From: Pseudalkalibacillus sp. SCS-8
GTDB taxonomy: Bacteria > Bacillota > Bacilli > Bacillales > Fictibacillaceae
Assembly: GCF_040126055.1 (NCBI RefSeq)
Contig: NZ_CP143541.1
Location: 3,348,001-3,412,000 of the forward strand
Reading direction: 5' to 3'
Length of the DNA: 64,000 bases
Every line of letters begins with the position of its first letter. Position 1 is the first letter of the stretch. The translations under genes were made by a program, and so were the position numbers. This document shows, one piece after another, positions 1 through 9,400 of this stretch. The notes under the pieces are model-generated. The model was not told where the DNA came from, did not search any database, and saw nothing but the letters and a program-made list of their open reading frames with translations.

Positions 1-226
1 ATTTTGACCACCTTTGCATCTTTCCAATCTCCGTCCAAACTGTAAGCTGCTGCCAATCAGATTCTCGGACGTCTTTCACTTCTTTTTCCGATTGTGGCGC
101 GGCTTCTCTTTCTTCACATTTTGCAGTTTGTTGTTGGTCACCACATTTGGGTACCGGCTGTTCGGCGCAGGCTGTCAAGTTGATTGCTAGGATCGACATG
201 GCCATCATAATTACGATTTTTTTCAT
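1..226 (-). CDS. Putative lipoprotein, N-terminal part (runs off left edge)
   Basis: Only about 75 codons are in the window; the gene continues past base 1. The ATG at 226 is preceded by a GGGGGTG ribosome site. The product opens with MKK, a hydrophobic stretch and the lipobox LTAC with Cys20, so it should be exported and lipid-anchored on the outer face of the membrane. The next 50 residues are rich in E, K and Q, and I recognise no domain. It is divergent from the LCP gene at 423; the 196 bp between them must hold both promoters. Because the end is missing, the reading frame beyond about residue 55 cannot be confirmed. Confidence 0.65.
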   Translation of the reverse strand, partial: MKKIVIMMAMSILAINLTACAEQPVPKCGDQQQTAKCEEREAAPQSEKEVKDVRESDWQQLTVWTEIGKMQRWSK

Positions 227-370
227 AAAAACACCCCCGTTCCAAAGACGAAATGCTTCACCGTTTGGTTACAACGGGATCTTCGTTTTGTCGAAATTTT
301 TTATAGGACAGATTAAGAGATTCTTCCTATTTTCGGTAAAATTAGTATTTGGATATGGACGGAGTTGCTG

Positions 371-376
371 TATAAT
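371..376 (+). promoter_or_regulatory. Candidate -10 box (TATAAT) of the LCP gene
   Basis: A perfect TATAAT lies 47 bp before the ATG at 423. The matching -35 is poor (TTGGAT, spacing 16), so this is a weak prediction based mainly on the -10. Confidence 0.35.
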
Positions 377-422
377 CGTATCTAGATTCAAAAAATATCT
401 ACTAGAGTAAGAGAGGGTCTCT

Positions 423-1370
423 ATGTTAAAGAAAGTAATGATTTCATTCCTGATTGTCATTGGTATCGCGGTTGTCGGGATTGCTGGTTATGGGTTTTAT
501 TTGTACGATTCGGTCAAGGAGACAGCAAATACGATTCACGAGCCGATTGATCCTGAACGTGAAAAAACAGTTCCAAAGCCAAAAGTTGATGATAAAAAAG
601 CCCCTGAGCCAATTTCTATCTTGTTGATGGGTGTTGATGAACGGAAAAATGATAGAGGGCGATCCGATACGATGGTCGTCATGACGGTGAATCCTGAAAA
701 AGATTCAATGTATATGTTCAACATTCCACGAGATTCCCGTACGTTGATTGTCGGGAAAGGTTTCGATGATAAAATCAACCATGCGTATGCGTTTGGTGGT
801 ACGAAGATGGCTGTCGAGACCGTCGAGAACTTTTTGGATATTCCAATCAACTATTATATCAAGGTAAACATGGAGTCCTTCCAGGATATCGTTGATGCTG
901 TTGGTGGTGTCACGGTCAATAACGGCCGCGGTTTTTCCTATGATGGTTATACCTTCCCTAAAGGCGAAGTTGAGCTTGAGACTGGTAAAGAAGCGCTCGC
1001 TTTCGTTCGGATGAGAAAGGGAGATCCGAAGGGTGATCTAGGACGAAACGCACGCCAACGTGAAGTGATTAAAGGCGTCATTGAAAAAGGCGCACGAGCA
1101 TCCTCCATTACGAAATTTGATGATGTGCTCGGTGTAATCAGTGACAATGTGAAGACGAACCTGACGTTCGATGAGATGAAGGATATTCAGGCGAACTACA
1201 AAAGCGCACGTAAAAACCTGCAGACCTTTGAGGTCAGCGGACACGGTCAATATATCAACAATATCTACTATTACATTGTTTCAGACCAAGAACGTAACGA
1301 AATCAGCGACAAGCTGAAAGAGCATATGGAGCTTGAATCAAGCGTCGCTGTTGAGGATGACGCGGCTTAA
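423..1370 (+). CDS. LytR-CpsA-Psr (LCP) family wall-polymer ligase
   Basis: Members of this family transfer undecaprenyl-phosphate-linked anionic polymers such as wall teichoic acid onto peptidoglycan at the outer face of the membrane. The 315-residue product has one N-terminal membrane helix (about residues 5-27), a short charged linker, and the LCP domain from about residue 60. Family signatures seen are ILLMGVDER, RSDTMVVMTVN, NIPRDS and KINHAYAFGG, which supply the conserved Arg and Asp residues of the active site. The length matches TagT/TagU/TagV-type proteins (about 300-320 residues). It is monocistronic, with a bidirectional terminator 10 bp downstream shared with the M23 peptidase gene. 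The exact polymer substrate cannot be told from sequence. Confidence 0.92.
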   Translation: MLKKVMISFLIVIGIAVVGIAGYGFYLYDSVKETANTIHEPIDPEREKTVPKPKVDDKKAPEPISILLMGVDERKNDRGRSDTMVVMTVNPEKDSMYMFNIPRDSRTLIVGKGFDDKINHAYAFGGTKMAVETVENFLDIPINYYIKVNMESFQDIVDAVGGVTVNNGRGFSYDGYTFPKGEVELETGKEALAFVRMRKGDPKGDLGRNARQREVIKGVIEKGARASSITKFDDVLGVISDNVKTNLTFDEMKDIQANYKSARKNLQTFEVSGHGQYINNIYYYIVSDQERNEISDKLKEHMELESSVAVEDDAA

Positions 1371-1380
1371 TACAAACGAA

Positions 1381-1405
1381 AAAGCCCACCATTAAGGTGG
1401 GCTTT
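1381..1405. terminator. Bidirectional rho-independent terminator
   Basis: Perfect 10-bp stem AAAGCCCACC / GGTGGGCTTT with a 5-nt loop. An A-run and a T-run on the two sides allow it to serve both convergent genes (LCP at left, M23 peptidase at right). Confidence 0.9.
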
Positions 1406-1417
1406 TATTATCGCCAT

Positions 1418-2974
1418 CTAAAAATTGATATAATTCTCTGGATCTACAGAGTTTGATTTGCTGCTATTCCATGTTCCATCATGGATTTCAAAGTGCAGGT
1501 GTTGTCCAGTAGAACCCTCACCTGTGTTCCCCATTAAGCCTAATACATCGCCAACATTTACGGTGTCACCCACTGAAAATTTCCTTGTCCCGCTTCTCAT
1601 ATGTGCGTATAGTGTTTCGTGGACTTCCCCTTTGATACTATGTCTTACGATGATCACTTCACCATAAGAACTAGAGTAATAGGATTTACTTACTGTTCCT
1701 CCAGCTGCAGCTACCACGTTAATTGTGCCGGATCGAGCCAAGTCAATTCCATGGTGAAAGCTGCCCCATCTTGGGCCATAACGGGATGTTACGGTATAAT
1801 CACTGATTGTAAGAGGTTTACTAAAACCGGTTTCCCCATCGTAATATGTCCAATCTTCACCTTGATTCGTATAAACCTTATACCAATAGCCGATCTTATC
1901 AATAACCTTTAAATCCGTTGATTCGAACGTTGCTACACTCTCTGATAATAAAGATGCAGCTTTATAGGTTGTAAAATTATGCGGAATATGGAGCTCTCCA
2001 TCGTAGTACCATTTATTCCCTTTATCTGTATAAATTTGATACCAATCTCCATTTTGTGCAACAGCTTCTACAGTGGTATTGGCATTATAATATGCATACC
2101 CACCGCCCGAGTCCTCTACTTTGCTATAGTTGAAGGATGGACCATGGAAAATGTAAAAGTTGTGTGGTGGTGTTATCGTCCCGAGATTGGGATCATGATA
2201 AACCCACTTATTCCCTTTGTTAGTATGAACAAAATACCAGTTTCCGCTCTGATCCACAACATGAAGCGCTCCTGCACCTGTGGCACCTTGAGTATAGGTA
2301 TCACCTTCGTTAGAAGTAAAGGATGGGTTATCATAAACTGTAAAGCTGTGATCGATTTCCATAGCTCCATTATAGAACCACTTATTACCCTTATCTGTTA
2401 TAACCTGATACCAATCCCCTGTCTGAGCTACTGCATTAACAGTGGACGGGTTATAATAAGCCGTTCCTTGTGCGTCCTTCACTTTCTCATAAGAGAAGCC
2501 CGGACCTTCAAATGTATAGAAATTATGATCGATTGTTAGATTTCCTAGATCAGCATCATAGTAAACCCATTTGTTCCCTTTATGGGTAAAAACAAGATAC
2601 CAGTGGTCACCTTTTCGATCTACTACCTCTACACTTCTGTCACCACTAAATTCATCTGAGATATTTGAGGTGAAAGAAGAATCTTCATATGTGACAAAAT
2701 CATGGTCAATATATAAATCACCATTGTAAAACCATTCATCCCCATAACTTGTCTCAATTAATAACCAATCACCTTGTTGCTGCTTGACGTTAACGGTTTT
2801 GCTTTCATAATTGCTGTTAAAAGTATGTAGTTTTGTCGAGGTGAAGCTAGGTTGGTCAAACGTATAATATTCATGATTAATTGTTACTGTACTTGCAGCT
2901 GAAGCTGAGTTGACAGGACTGAATAAAAGAAACGACAATCCCATCACAAACACAAAGAGTAAATGCTTTTTCAT
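1418..2974 (-). CDS. Secreted M23-family metallopeptidase with six N-terminal repeats
   Basis: The 518-residue product starts with a signal peptide ending near SASAA (about residue 27). Residues of about 30-390 form six degenerate repeats of about 60 residues. Each carries an H-(N/D)-F/Y-x-x-Y/F element, PSF or SSF, a GDWY-like turn and a (G)NKW(V/F)Y element, which resembles a beta-rich SH3-like wall-binding array. The C-terminal 125 residues are a LytM/M23 zinc peptidase domain with HHGID and HLHFEIHD motifs, so the metal ligands are intact. Such enzymes cut peptide cross-links of peptidoglycan outside the cell. The start has a GGAGG ribosome site. Units 2 and 4 (KWVYYD, KWVYHD) are closer to each other than to their neighbours, suggesting an alternating two-unit duplication. 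The exact bond cleaved is unknown. Confidence 0.88.
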   Translation of the reverse strand: MKKHLLFVFVMGLSFLLFSPVNSASAASTVTINHEYYTFDQPSFTSTKLHTFNSNYESKTVNVKQQQGDWLLIETSYGDEWFYNGDLYIDHDFVTYEDSSFTSNISDEFSGDRSVEVVDRKGDHWYLVFTHKGNKWVYYDADLGNLTIDHNFYTFEGPGFSYEKVKDAQGTAYYNPSTVNAVAQTGDWYQVITDKGNKWFYNGAMEIDHSFTVYDNPSFTSNEGDTYTQGATGAGALHVVDQSGNWYFVHTNKGNKWVYHDPNLGTITPPHNFYIFHGPSFNYSKVEDSGGGYAYYNANTTVEAVAQNGDWYQIYTDKGNKWYYDGELHIPHNFTTYKAASLLSESVATFESTDLKVIDKIGYWYKVYTNQGEDWTYYDGETGFSKPLTISDYTVTSRYGPRWGSFHHGIDLARSGTINVVAAAGGTVSKSYYSSSYGEVIIVRHSIKGEVHETLYAHMRSGTRKFSVGDTVNVGDVLGLMGNTGEGSTGQHLHFEIHDGTWNSSKSNSVDPENYINF

Positions 2975-3196
2975 TCGTTACCTCCATTTAAGTTAAAAGA
3001 ATACTTGTGCTTACAATTTCAATTTTTTTCTCCCCTTTCCATTTATTTGCACAACACTACCTTCTAACCTATTACTGAGATACCTCCATATTTTAGCTAA
3101 ACAGGTAGTTCGAATTACCCTTCATAATTAGAAAAGCCTACTCCAAAAGAAGCAGGCTGCATTATCGGTACTTTATTACCCCATCATAATTTAGTT

Positions 3197-3310
3197 GGTG
3201 TCTGACACTTTCCGGGAAGCCGCTCCTGCCAAGGGTTTGGAAATGGTGTCAGGCACCGATCGGGGTGCCTTGGTACCATTGGCTTCGTTATCGGTGCCTG
3301 ACACTTCCAG
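3197..3310. repeat. REP-like palindrome cluster A
   Basis: Three cores are visible: GTGTCTGACAC at 3198-3208, GTGTCAGGCAC at 3246-3256 and the inverted GTGCCTGACAC at 3294-3304, spaced almost exactly 48 bp. The last two are inverted relative to each other and could fold into a long hairpin. The cluster sits just before the lipid kinase gene. The rest of the gap (2975-3196) holds only an imperfect hairpin near 3135-3155 and nothing else that I recognise. Confidence 0.85.
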
Positions 3311-3382
3311 GGTTATTCTCGGTGGGTTTCGGGTATGGGTTGTAGTGTATGGTGTAGTTCGGTATATGAGGGGGCGTTTGTT

Positions 3383-4264
3383 TTGAAGAAAGCGATGATT
3401 ATTGTGAATCCGTCGTCCGGTAAGGAGGAAGCGGAGAAGAATCAGCATAAAGTGGAGGAAATGCTTAAGCGTAAGGGCTATGATGTGATCGTCAAGATGA
3501 CGGAAAAAGAGCTTGATGCGACGAAGTTTGCACGCACGTCATGTGAAGAGGCGTTTGACGTCGTTGTTTCCATGGGTGGAGACGGGACGTTGAATGAGAC
3601 GGTTAATGGTCTTGCGGATCAGAAGCATTGTCCGAATTTCGGTATCATTCCGATGGGGACAGTGAATGATTTTGCTCGGGCTCTGGGGATCCCGCAGGAT
3701 TTTGATGAAGCGATCAAGCTGATTGAACATGGTGAGACGCGTCCGGTTGATATCGGGAAAGTGAATGACCATTACTATATGAATATCATCGCCGTCGGAG
3801 CGATTGCTGAAGCGACTTATGGCGTATCGCCGAAGCAAAAGACGATGCTCGGTCCGCTGGCCTATATGCTTGAAGGCATCAAGACGCTTAGTTCGAAGAA
3901 GGCCTATGATATTCATCTGAAGCATGATCATGGGGAGTGGAAGGGTGATGCGCTGCTCGTCCTTGCGGCGTTGACCAACTCTGTCGGTGGTTTTGAAAAA
4001 TTGGCTCCTGATGCAGAAGTCGATGATGGAAAGCTGAAATGCCTTGTCGTCCATGATATCGCCCTTCACAAATTCATCAAGATCTTGACTGAGCTTTTAC
4101 GAGGTGAACATGTCCATGACGACGATGTGGAATACATCAGTACGTCGAGCCTCGAGATTTCATCTTCTGAACACTTACATTCCAACATCGACGGCGATGA
4201 AGGAGAACCGCTCCCGTTGAAAATCGATATTCTTCCAAAACATCTTGATATTTACGTCCCATAA
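3383..4264 (+). CDS. Diacylglycerol/lipid kinase (DagK/YegS-like family)
   Basis: The 293-residue product belongs to the ATP-dependent lipid kinase family that phosphorylates diacylglycerol or related lipids at the membrane, recycling them into phospholipid synthesis. Visible signatures are IIVNPSSGK at the N terminus, VSMGGDGTLNETVNGL (the nucleotide-binding GGDGT loop), IIPMGTVNDFARALGIP and the C-terminal NIDGDEGE. I place the start at TTG 3383, because GAGGGGGCG lies 7-8 bases upstream. The upstream ATG at 3335 would add a 16-residue tail with no ribosome site and lies just after the REP cluster. It is monocistronic and ends in a strong terminator shared with the PLD gene. The lipid substrate is inferred from the family. 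Confidence 0.88.
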   Translation: MKKAMIIVNPSSGKEEAEKNQHKVEEMLKRKGYDVIVKMTEKELDATKFARTSCEEAFDVVVSMGGDGTLNETVNGLADQKHCPNFGIIPMGTVNDFARALGIPQDFDEAIKLIEHGETRPVDIGKVNDHYYMNIIAVGAIAEATYGVSPKQKTMLGPLAYMLEGIKTLSSKKAYDIHLKHDHGEWKGDALLVLAALTNSVGGFEKLAPDAEVDDGKLKCLVVHDIALHKFIKILTELLRGEHVHDDDVEYISTSSLEISSSEHLHSNIDGDEGEPLPLKIDILPKHLDIYVP

Positions 4265-4287
4265 CACAAAGTTTACCTAAAATAATT

Positions 4288-4316
4288 AGCTCACCCAGAG
4301 TGAATCTGGGTGAGCT
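4288..4316. terminator. Bidirectional rho-independent terminator
   Basis: Perfect 12-bp stem AGCTCACCCAGA / TCTGGGTGAGCT with a 5-nt loop and T-run. It lies between the convergent lipid kinase and PLD-family genes. Confidence 0.92.
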
Positions 4317-4326
4317 TTTTTTACGA

Positions 4327-5775
4327 TTAATAGGTTGTCAGTCGGAGGAATTTCTGAACTGCATAAACCGCGCGCTGTACGTATGTGAGGGTATCTTCAT
4401 ATTTGCCGTACTCAACGGTATACTCCCCTCCGTCGTTGTTCCACAGCCGTTCGAAGTAAGCATCCACATCCTTCATGACTTTGGAATCGTTCGGTCCCTG
4501 GATTTGAAGGTCGGCTTCAAGATTGAACGCTTCAAGATTTCGTTTCGTGTAATTGGCTGACCCGGCAATGATCGTCGATTCCTTTTTCCCTTTTATATAC
4601 ATCATTTTCGTATGGTACTGCTGGATGGTCGTGTTGTACCAGCGAATGTCGATGGCTCCCTTAGAGTCCTCCACCATTTCCATCGCGACTGGAATGTTTG
4701 GTAGACCGGTTTTTTTATTCCCGAATGCTGTCTGGTTCGGGTCGAGGATGATTTTTACATCGACACCTCGTTTTGCAGCTTTTATAAGCGGTTCGATGAC
4801 AGATCGGTCGGCGATATAGAACATCCCGAGGCGGATTTTCTGGTCAGGCTTTGTTTTTTCAATCGCTTCGACGATATGTTTGTGCGCTTTTCCTTCCGTA
4901 AAATATTGCACTTTGTATTGCCCTTTTTCTGGTGCCGCATCCTTTTTCGGTTCGTATGTCGGCATTTGAACCCCTTTTTCCGAAATGGCCAAAACCGCTT
5001 GCTCGGCATCAAGGATCTCTTGAATGATCGGCCCTTCCACCTCGAAGGCGACATTGCCATGAAAACCGGATGCATCATGAGGATTGGCAGAGCTTACGAG
5101 CGCTGTTTTATCTGTAGCGACAATTTTACGATGATTCGCCTTAACGTTTAAAAGCTTCAGGTAAGAGCGGGCGGTCAGCTCAGGTGCTTCACTGGCGAAA
5201 GGATTCATAATCCACCCGTCACCCTCCTGGCCGAACCATTGGAAAAACATCCGCCAAATCCCTGAGTAAAGTGGTGTCGGGTCTCGCAGACGGTTGAGAT
5301 TTGTATAGACTACCTCTACCCCATTCTCCTCAAGCCTTGATAAAAGCTTGGAAGGGTATGAATTATAGCCCGTGTTGATTTCATCTGAAATGAAGATAAT
5401 TTTGATATCGGGATTTTGCTTTTTCTTTTTGATGATTGTATCCTCCAGGTTCTCACTAATCGGAGGGAAATCGATCTTGCGGTCATAGTAGCCATTGAAC
5501 ATGAACATATCAATGACAATGAACTCTTCAGCATCCATGATGATTTCATTGATCCGCTCGAAGATGTTCAGCTCTTTCTTCAGCTCTCCATCCTTCTGAT
5601 ATGTAAGATCATGATAAAACTGGACATCATCCATCCTGTAAACTTCACTTTCGTACGAAATGCCTGCTGGAAGTGACTTATATGTGTGATAGACCATAGT
5701 AGAAATGTAGATGATGACCAGCGACCAAATGATGATGTGTTTGTAATGTTTCTTCTTTATATTCAATTTCGCCAA
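4327..5775 (-). CDS. Phospholipase D-family / cardiolipin synthase-like membrane protein
   Basis: The 482-residue product has one N-terminal membrane helix (about residues 12-30) and two PLD catalytic repeats. The first motif is HRKIVATD followed by SSANPHD, a full HxK-x4-D. The second is HTKMMYIK followed by GSANYTKRN, in which the usual Asp is Lys. The fold cleaves or transfers phosphodiester bonds, most often on phospholipids. The first half also has a long insertion compared with ClsA-type synthases, and there is only one membrane segment, so I would not call it cardiolipin synthase. The start is TTG 5775, with GAGGGGG seven bases upstream. It is alone in its transcript. The loss of one Asp may alter rather than abolish activity, since His and Lys are kept in both repeats. 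Confidence 0.82.
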   Translation of the reverse strand: MAKLNIKKKHYKHIIIWSLVIIYISTMVYHTYKSLPAGISYESEVYRMDDVQFYHDLTYQKDGELKKELNIFERINEIIMDAEEFIVIDMFMFNGYYDRKIDFPPISENLEDTIIKKKKQNPDIKIIFISDEINTGYNSYPSKLLSRLEENGVEVVYTNLNRLRDPTPLYSGIWRMFFQWFGQEGDGWIMNPFASEAPELTARSYLKLLNVKANHRKIVATDKTALVSSANPHDASGFHGNVAFEVEGPIIQEILDAEQAVLAISEKGVQMPTYEPKKDAAPEKGQYKVQYFTEGKAHKHIVEAIEKTKPDQKIRLGMFYIADRSVIEPLIKAAKRGVDVKIILDPNQTAFGNKKTGLPNIPVAMEMVEDSKGAIDIRWYNTTIQQYHTKMMYIKGKKESTIIAGSANYTKRNLEAFNLEADLQIQGPNDSKVMKDVDAYFERLWNNDGGEYTVEYGKYEDTLTYVQRAVYAVQKFLRLTTY

Positions 5776-5849
5776 TGTCTGACCCCCTCAACTTTCTGAT
5801 CGAACAATTACACTCGTCCACTCTCCCTATTCATTCCCCAAAACCACCC

Positions 5850-6080
5850 GCCTGACACCTGGTGCGCGGTCGCCAGGTGTCAGGCACTTTCACGGAAGCT
5901 AACTGGCGCAACGGTTCTGAGTTGGTGTCAGGCACTTCCAACAGATCTTACTCCTGCAAGGGTTCTGAGTTGGTGTCTGACACTTCAAATGAAGCCGCTC
6001 CATGTAAGGATTTGGAGAAGGTGTCAGGCACCGATCGGGATCCCTTGGTACCATTGACTTCGCGATCGGTGCCTGACACT
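5850..6080. repeat. REP-like palindrome cluster B
   Basis: This holds five or more cores. It begins with a perfect 13-bp inverted repeat (GCCTGACACCTGG at 5850-5862 against CCAGGTGTCAGGC at 5873-5885). Direct copies follow near 5924, 5973 and 6019, and an inverted GTGCCTGACAC lies near 6067. Spacing is again about 47-49 bp, and the intervening text (GAAGC...CTCCTGCAAGGG type) is similar between units. It fills most of the gap between the PLD-family gene and the small membrane protein at 6128. Confidence 0.88.
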
Positions 6081-6127
6081 CCAATGTTTTTGGTATAATA
6101 TGGGTAGGAGAGGGGGGGCGTGTTTAT

Positions 6128-6400
6128 ATGAAAATGTGGAGTGTGGTTGGATTTTTTCTTATGAGTGGTCTTGCGGTTCTGCTTTTTCTGAAGGGTGTGG
6201 ATCTGAAGAATACGATTGTTGACGGAGATGGGATCGGTATCCATTTCCTCATGTTCGAGGTGAATGATCGGGTTCCGACGAGCGAAATCCCTTATTACAC
6301 AAAGTCATTTTTCACAGCTAGCGGGATTACAGCCGTTTTCGCTATAGCAGCTTTGGCTCTACCATTCTTTACTTCTAAACGTTCATCACAGAGCGCATAA
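6128..6400 (+). CDS. Small two-helix membrane protein, unknown function
   Basis: The 90-residue product has hydrophobic segments at about residues 4-21 and 65-80, separated by a polar loop that is probably extracellular. I recognise no family. The ATG follows a strong GGAGAGGGGGGG ribosome site. A promoter should lie at the end of REP cluster B: a TATAAT-like sequence is present near 6094. A terminator shared with the nuclease gene follows directly. No functional claim is possible. Confidence 0.65.
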   Translation: MKMWSVVGFFLMSGLAVLLFLKGVDLKNTIVDGDGIGIHFLMFEVNDRVPTSEIPYYTKSFFTASGITAVFAIAALALPFFTSKRSSQSA

Positions 6401-6414
6401 CCCAACATAAAAAA

Positions 6415-6442
6415 ACTCGCCTGGCGTCATTGCCAGGCGAGT
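6415..6442. terminator. Bidirectional rho-independent terminator
   Basis: 11-bp stem ACTCGCCTGGC / GCCAGGCGAGT with a 6-nt loop, flanked by A- and T-runs. It separates the small membrane protein from the convergent nuclease/nucleotidase gene. Confidence 0.92.
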
Positions 6443-6450
6443 TTTTCTTC

Positions 6451-9400
6451 TTATAGCTCTTCAATCATTTCTTCAATTTCTTCTTCCATTTGTTCCGCAA
6501 ATGTTGGTTCGATGTGTTTGCCGTTCTTTTTATTGATCCAGGCTTGGAGCTTCTCAAGTTTTTTCTCACGATTGTTTGTTTTTTCCTCACTATGAATCGA
6601 ATCGATTTTCGCACGTATGGATTGAGCGGTACCGTGGTTTTTGAATAAACCAGCCTCTTCCGCTTCGTCAATCATTTCATGGAGCTCCTCGATGTCTTCT
6701 TCAAACGCCTCTTCTTTATCCTCTGGTTCGCCGAAGTAGAACGTTTGGATGTCTTCTTTGTTGAAGTTTTGATCAACGGAACGGATATCAAGCTGGTAAC
6801 GCTCGTCATTGTCATAGTCTTCCTCGGTGAACGTCAGCGTGTCACCTTCAAGCGTCATCCACTCTCCGTTGTTAATGCGGTATTCTGTTTTTAGAACACC
6901 GACTCCTTCACCGTCTGTCACCTCAACCATGTAACGTACCGTATCTTCTTCGTCAACGGAACTGACTACATCGGTCACTGGAGCAAGGTAGTCGCTGCTG
7001 ATCCGTCCATCCGGGTACATTTCAACTGGACCACCGAAGCTCTTGATGAAGTTGATCGTCCCGTCCAAATCAGTCGGTCCTTGAACTGGATTTTCACCCA
7101 ATTCATAAAGGCGGTACTTGTCTCTACCATGTGGATACATATAACTGTTCACGACGACCGTGTACGTCGCTTCAGGCTCTACCATTGTTCCATCAGGTAG
7201 GTATAAGTTCACAACCTCGGTCGTCTCTTCATTCCAAGTGTAACGGAAGCCGGCAATGCTCATTTCCGGTCCATATTCCGGATTGAGCTGCGTGTTCACC
7301 ACTTGCCGAAGGTCATCTCCTGTCAGCTCAATCTTCACCAACGTGTTTCCGAACGGCTGAATGTTGTACAGCTCACCCCAAGTAATCTCACCTGCATCAA
7401 GGTCATCACGGATTCCGCCTCCGTTCATCAACGCGAAGTCTGCGTTCATTTCCGCCCGCATGCCTTCTGCAATAAGGTTTCCGAGTGCATTATCACCGAC
7501 AAGACCTTTATCGGTATACCCGCCTTCAATCGCGAACGCTGCTTCTCCGATAACCTCGTTCAGCTTCGGTCCGACGATTTCTAAATACTCATCCAACTTT
7601 GCTGTGATTTCAGCATCTGGTGAAATTCCGTTATGCACAACATCCACGATTTCTGCGGATTTTTTTACGATATCGTTCGTGACTGGATCGATTTCGAGAT
7701 CCACATCGGAAAAGGCCATGCCGTATTCCCAAGCCTGAACGATCAGCTTGTTGTCGACCACCGCATTCACTTTCATATGATTATGCCCGGCAAAAATCAC
7801 ATCTACTGCATCGTTGATTTTGTTCGCCAAATCTGCCGCCTCGCCTGTTGCAACCCCATCCTTCATACTCACTGGTTCGTGAGCAAGAACCACGATCGCT
7901 TCAACACCTTGTGCTTGAAGCTCAGGTACGAAACGGTTCACTGCTTCCGCTTCATCCGTAAAACCAACGTCCTTGATGCCATCCGGAATGACCATGCTCG
8001 GCGTATCCTCTGTGACGACACCGATGAAACCAATCTTCGTTCCGCCAATTTCAAAAATTTTATACGGCTCAAGCAGCAATTCACCGCTATCCTTGTATTC
8101 AACGTTCGCGGCTAGCAATGGATAGTCCATTCCATCATAGTCTGCGAGCCCGTTCGGATGCTTCTCGCCGTTAATAAGACGGAGAAGTTCATCAACACCT
8201 TCATCGAACTCATGATTTCCTACTACACCGACATCAAAGCCAACATCCTCCATCAGCTCGACCGTCGGTTCATCCTGTAAAAGTGCTGATACAGGTGAGC
8301 TTGCGCCAATCATATCACCAGCGTGGACAGTCAGCGTGTTCGGATTCGTCGCCTCGCGCTGCTTCAAGTGCGCCGCAAGGTAATCGATACGACCATACTC
8401 CTCGCCACCAGAGCGCTTCGTGACATCAATTTTACCGTGAAGGTCGTTCAATCCGAGCAATTGGACCTTGATGTTTCCGTTAGCTGGGCTGTCGTTTTTC
8501 ACATAACCTGCGTCCATTGCTTCTTGCTCTGTAAAGAAGAACACACGATCCTCAACAGGAATCTCTTCCCATCTTTCAGGCGAAACGTATTCCTTTGTAA
8601 AATAGTTGCCGACAAACTTATCCGGTCCGCCTCTTAAATTGAAACGGAATTCATAAGGCAATTCAGCAATCGGATCCGCTGGATTCCACATGCCACGGCC
8701 GTTTTCGATCGCTTCCTTCGCTGCGGTATTGTAATGCTCGAAATGCTTCATGTTCGGATAAATAAAATACGGTACCGCACGACCTAAACGGACCATCTCC
8801 ATATTGACGTTCAGCTCTCCTTTTTTCACATGAGCAAGCAAACGTCCGTAGGAATCCGTCGGCTGATCCCCGACTTCTAACGTAATCGCAGTACCTGCTG
8901 GAAGAAGACGCTTCAGCTCTTCTGTCGCTGCTTCAGCGTGCGCTCCTTGCGTGTTTCCATTGTAATTCGTTTCCGGTGTATCCATTGAAAGCATACGGAT
9001 TTTTGTTGTGCCAAGCACAGAATCCTGAATATAGACTGTATCGCCGTCTACGACTCGATCAACAACTGCATCATAAAACTCTTTCGGCTTAGGTGCTGCC
9101 GGTTGTGGATCGACAAGCTCGAAATCTGCCAATGAACGTGGCATGAGCTGATAATCGTAATACTGGCCGACCACCGCTGTCACATCGTACCAGTGACCTT
9201 CCTTCAGCTGTGACAGATCAATTCCTGTCGCATAATCGACCCGAAGCACGGATCCTTGTAAACTATCATCTATGAACGAGATGTTGTAGCCGCTCCCTGC
9301 ATTGGAAGTAGGGATCGACTGGATAAACCCGCGCACCTTTACGAGTGATCCTTCAAGTGGTTCAGCCTCGTCATTGTATAGCGTTGCAAGTTCCGTAGCT

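Noticed and set aside
5862..6098. Frames through REP cluster B on both strands
   Set aside because: They translate the repeat cores (VSGT / VPDT patterns) and are not genes.
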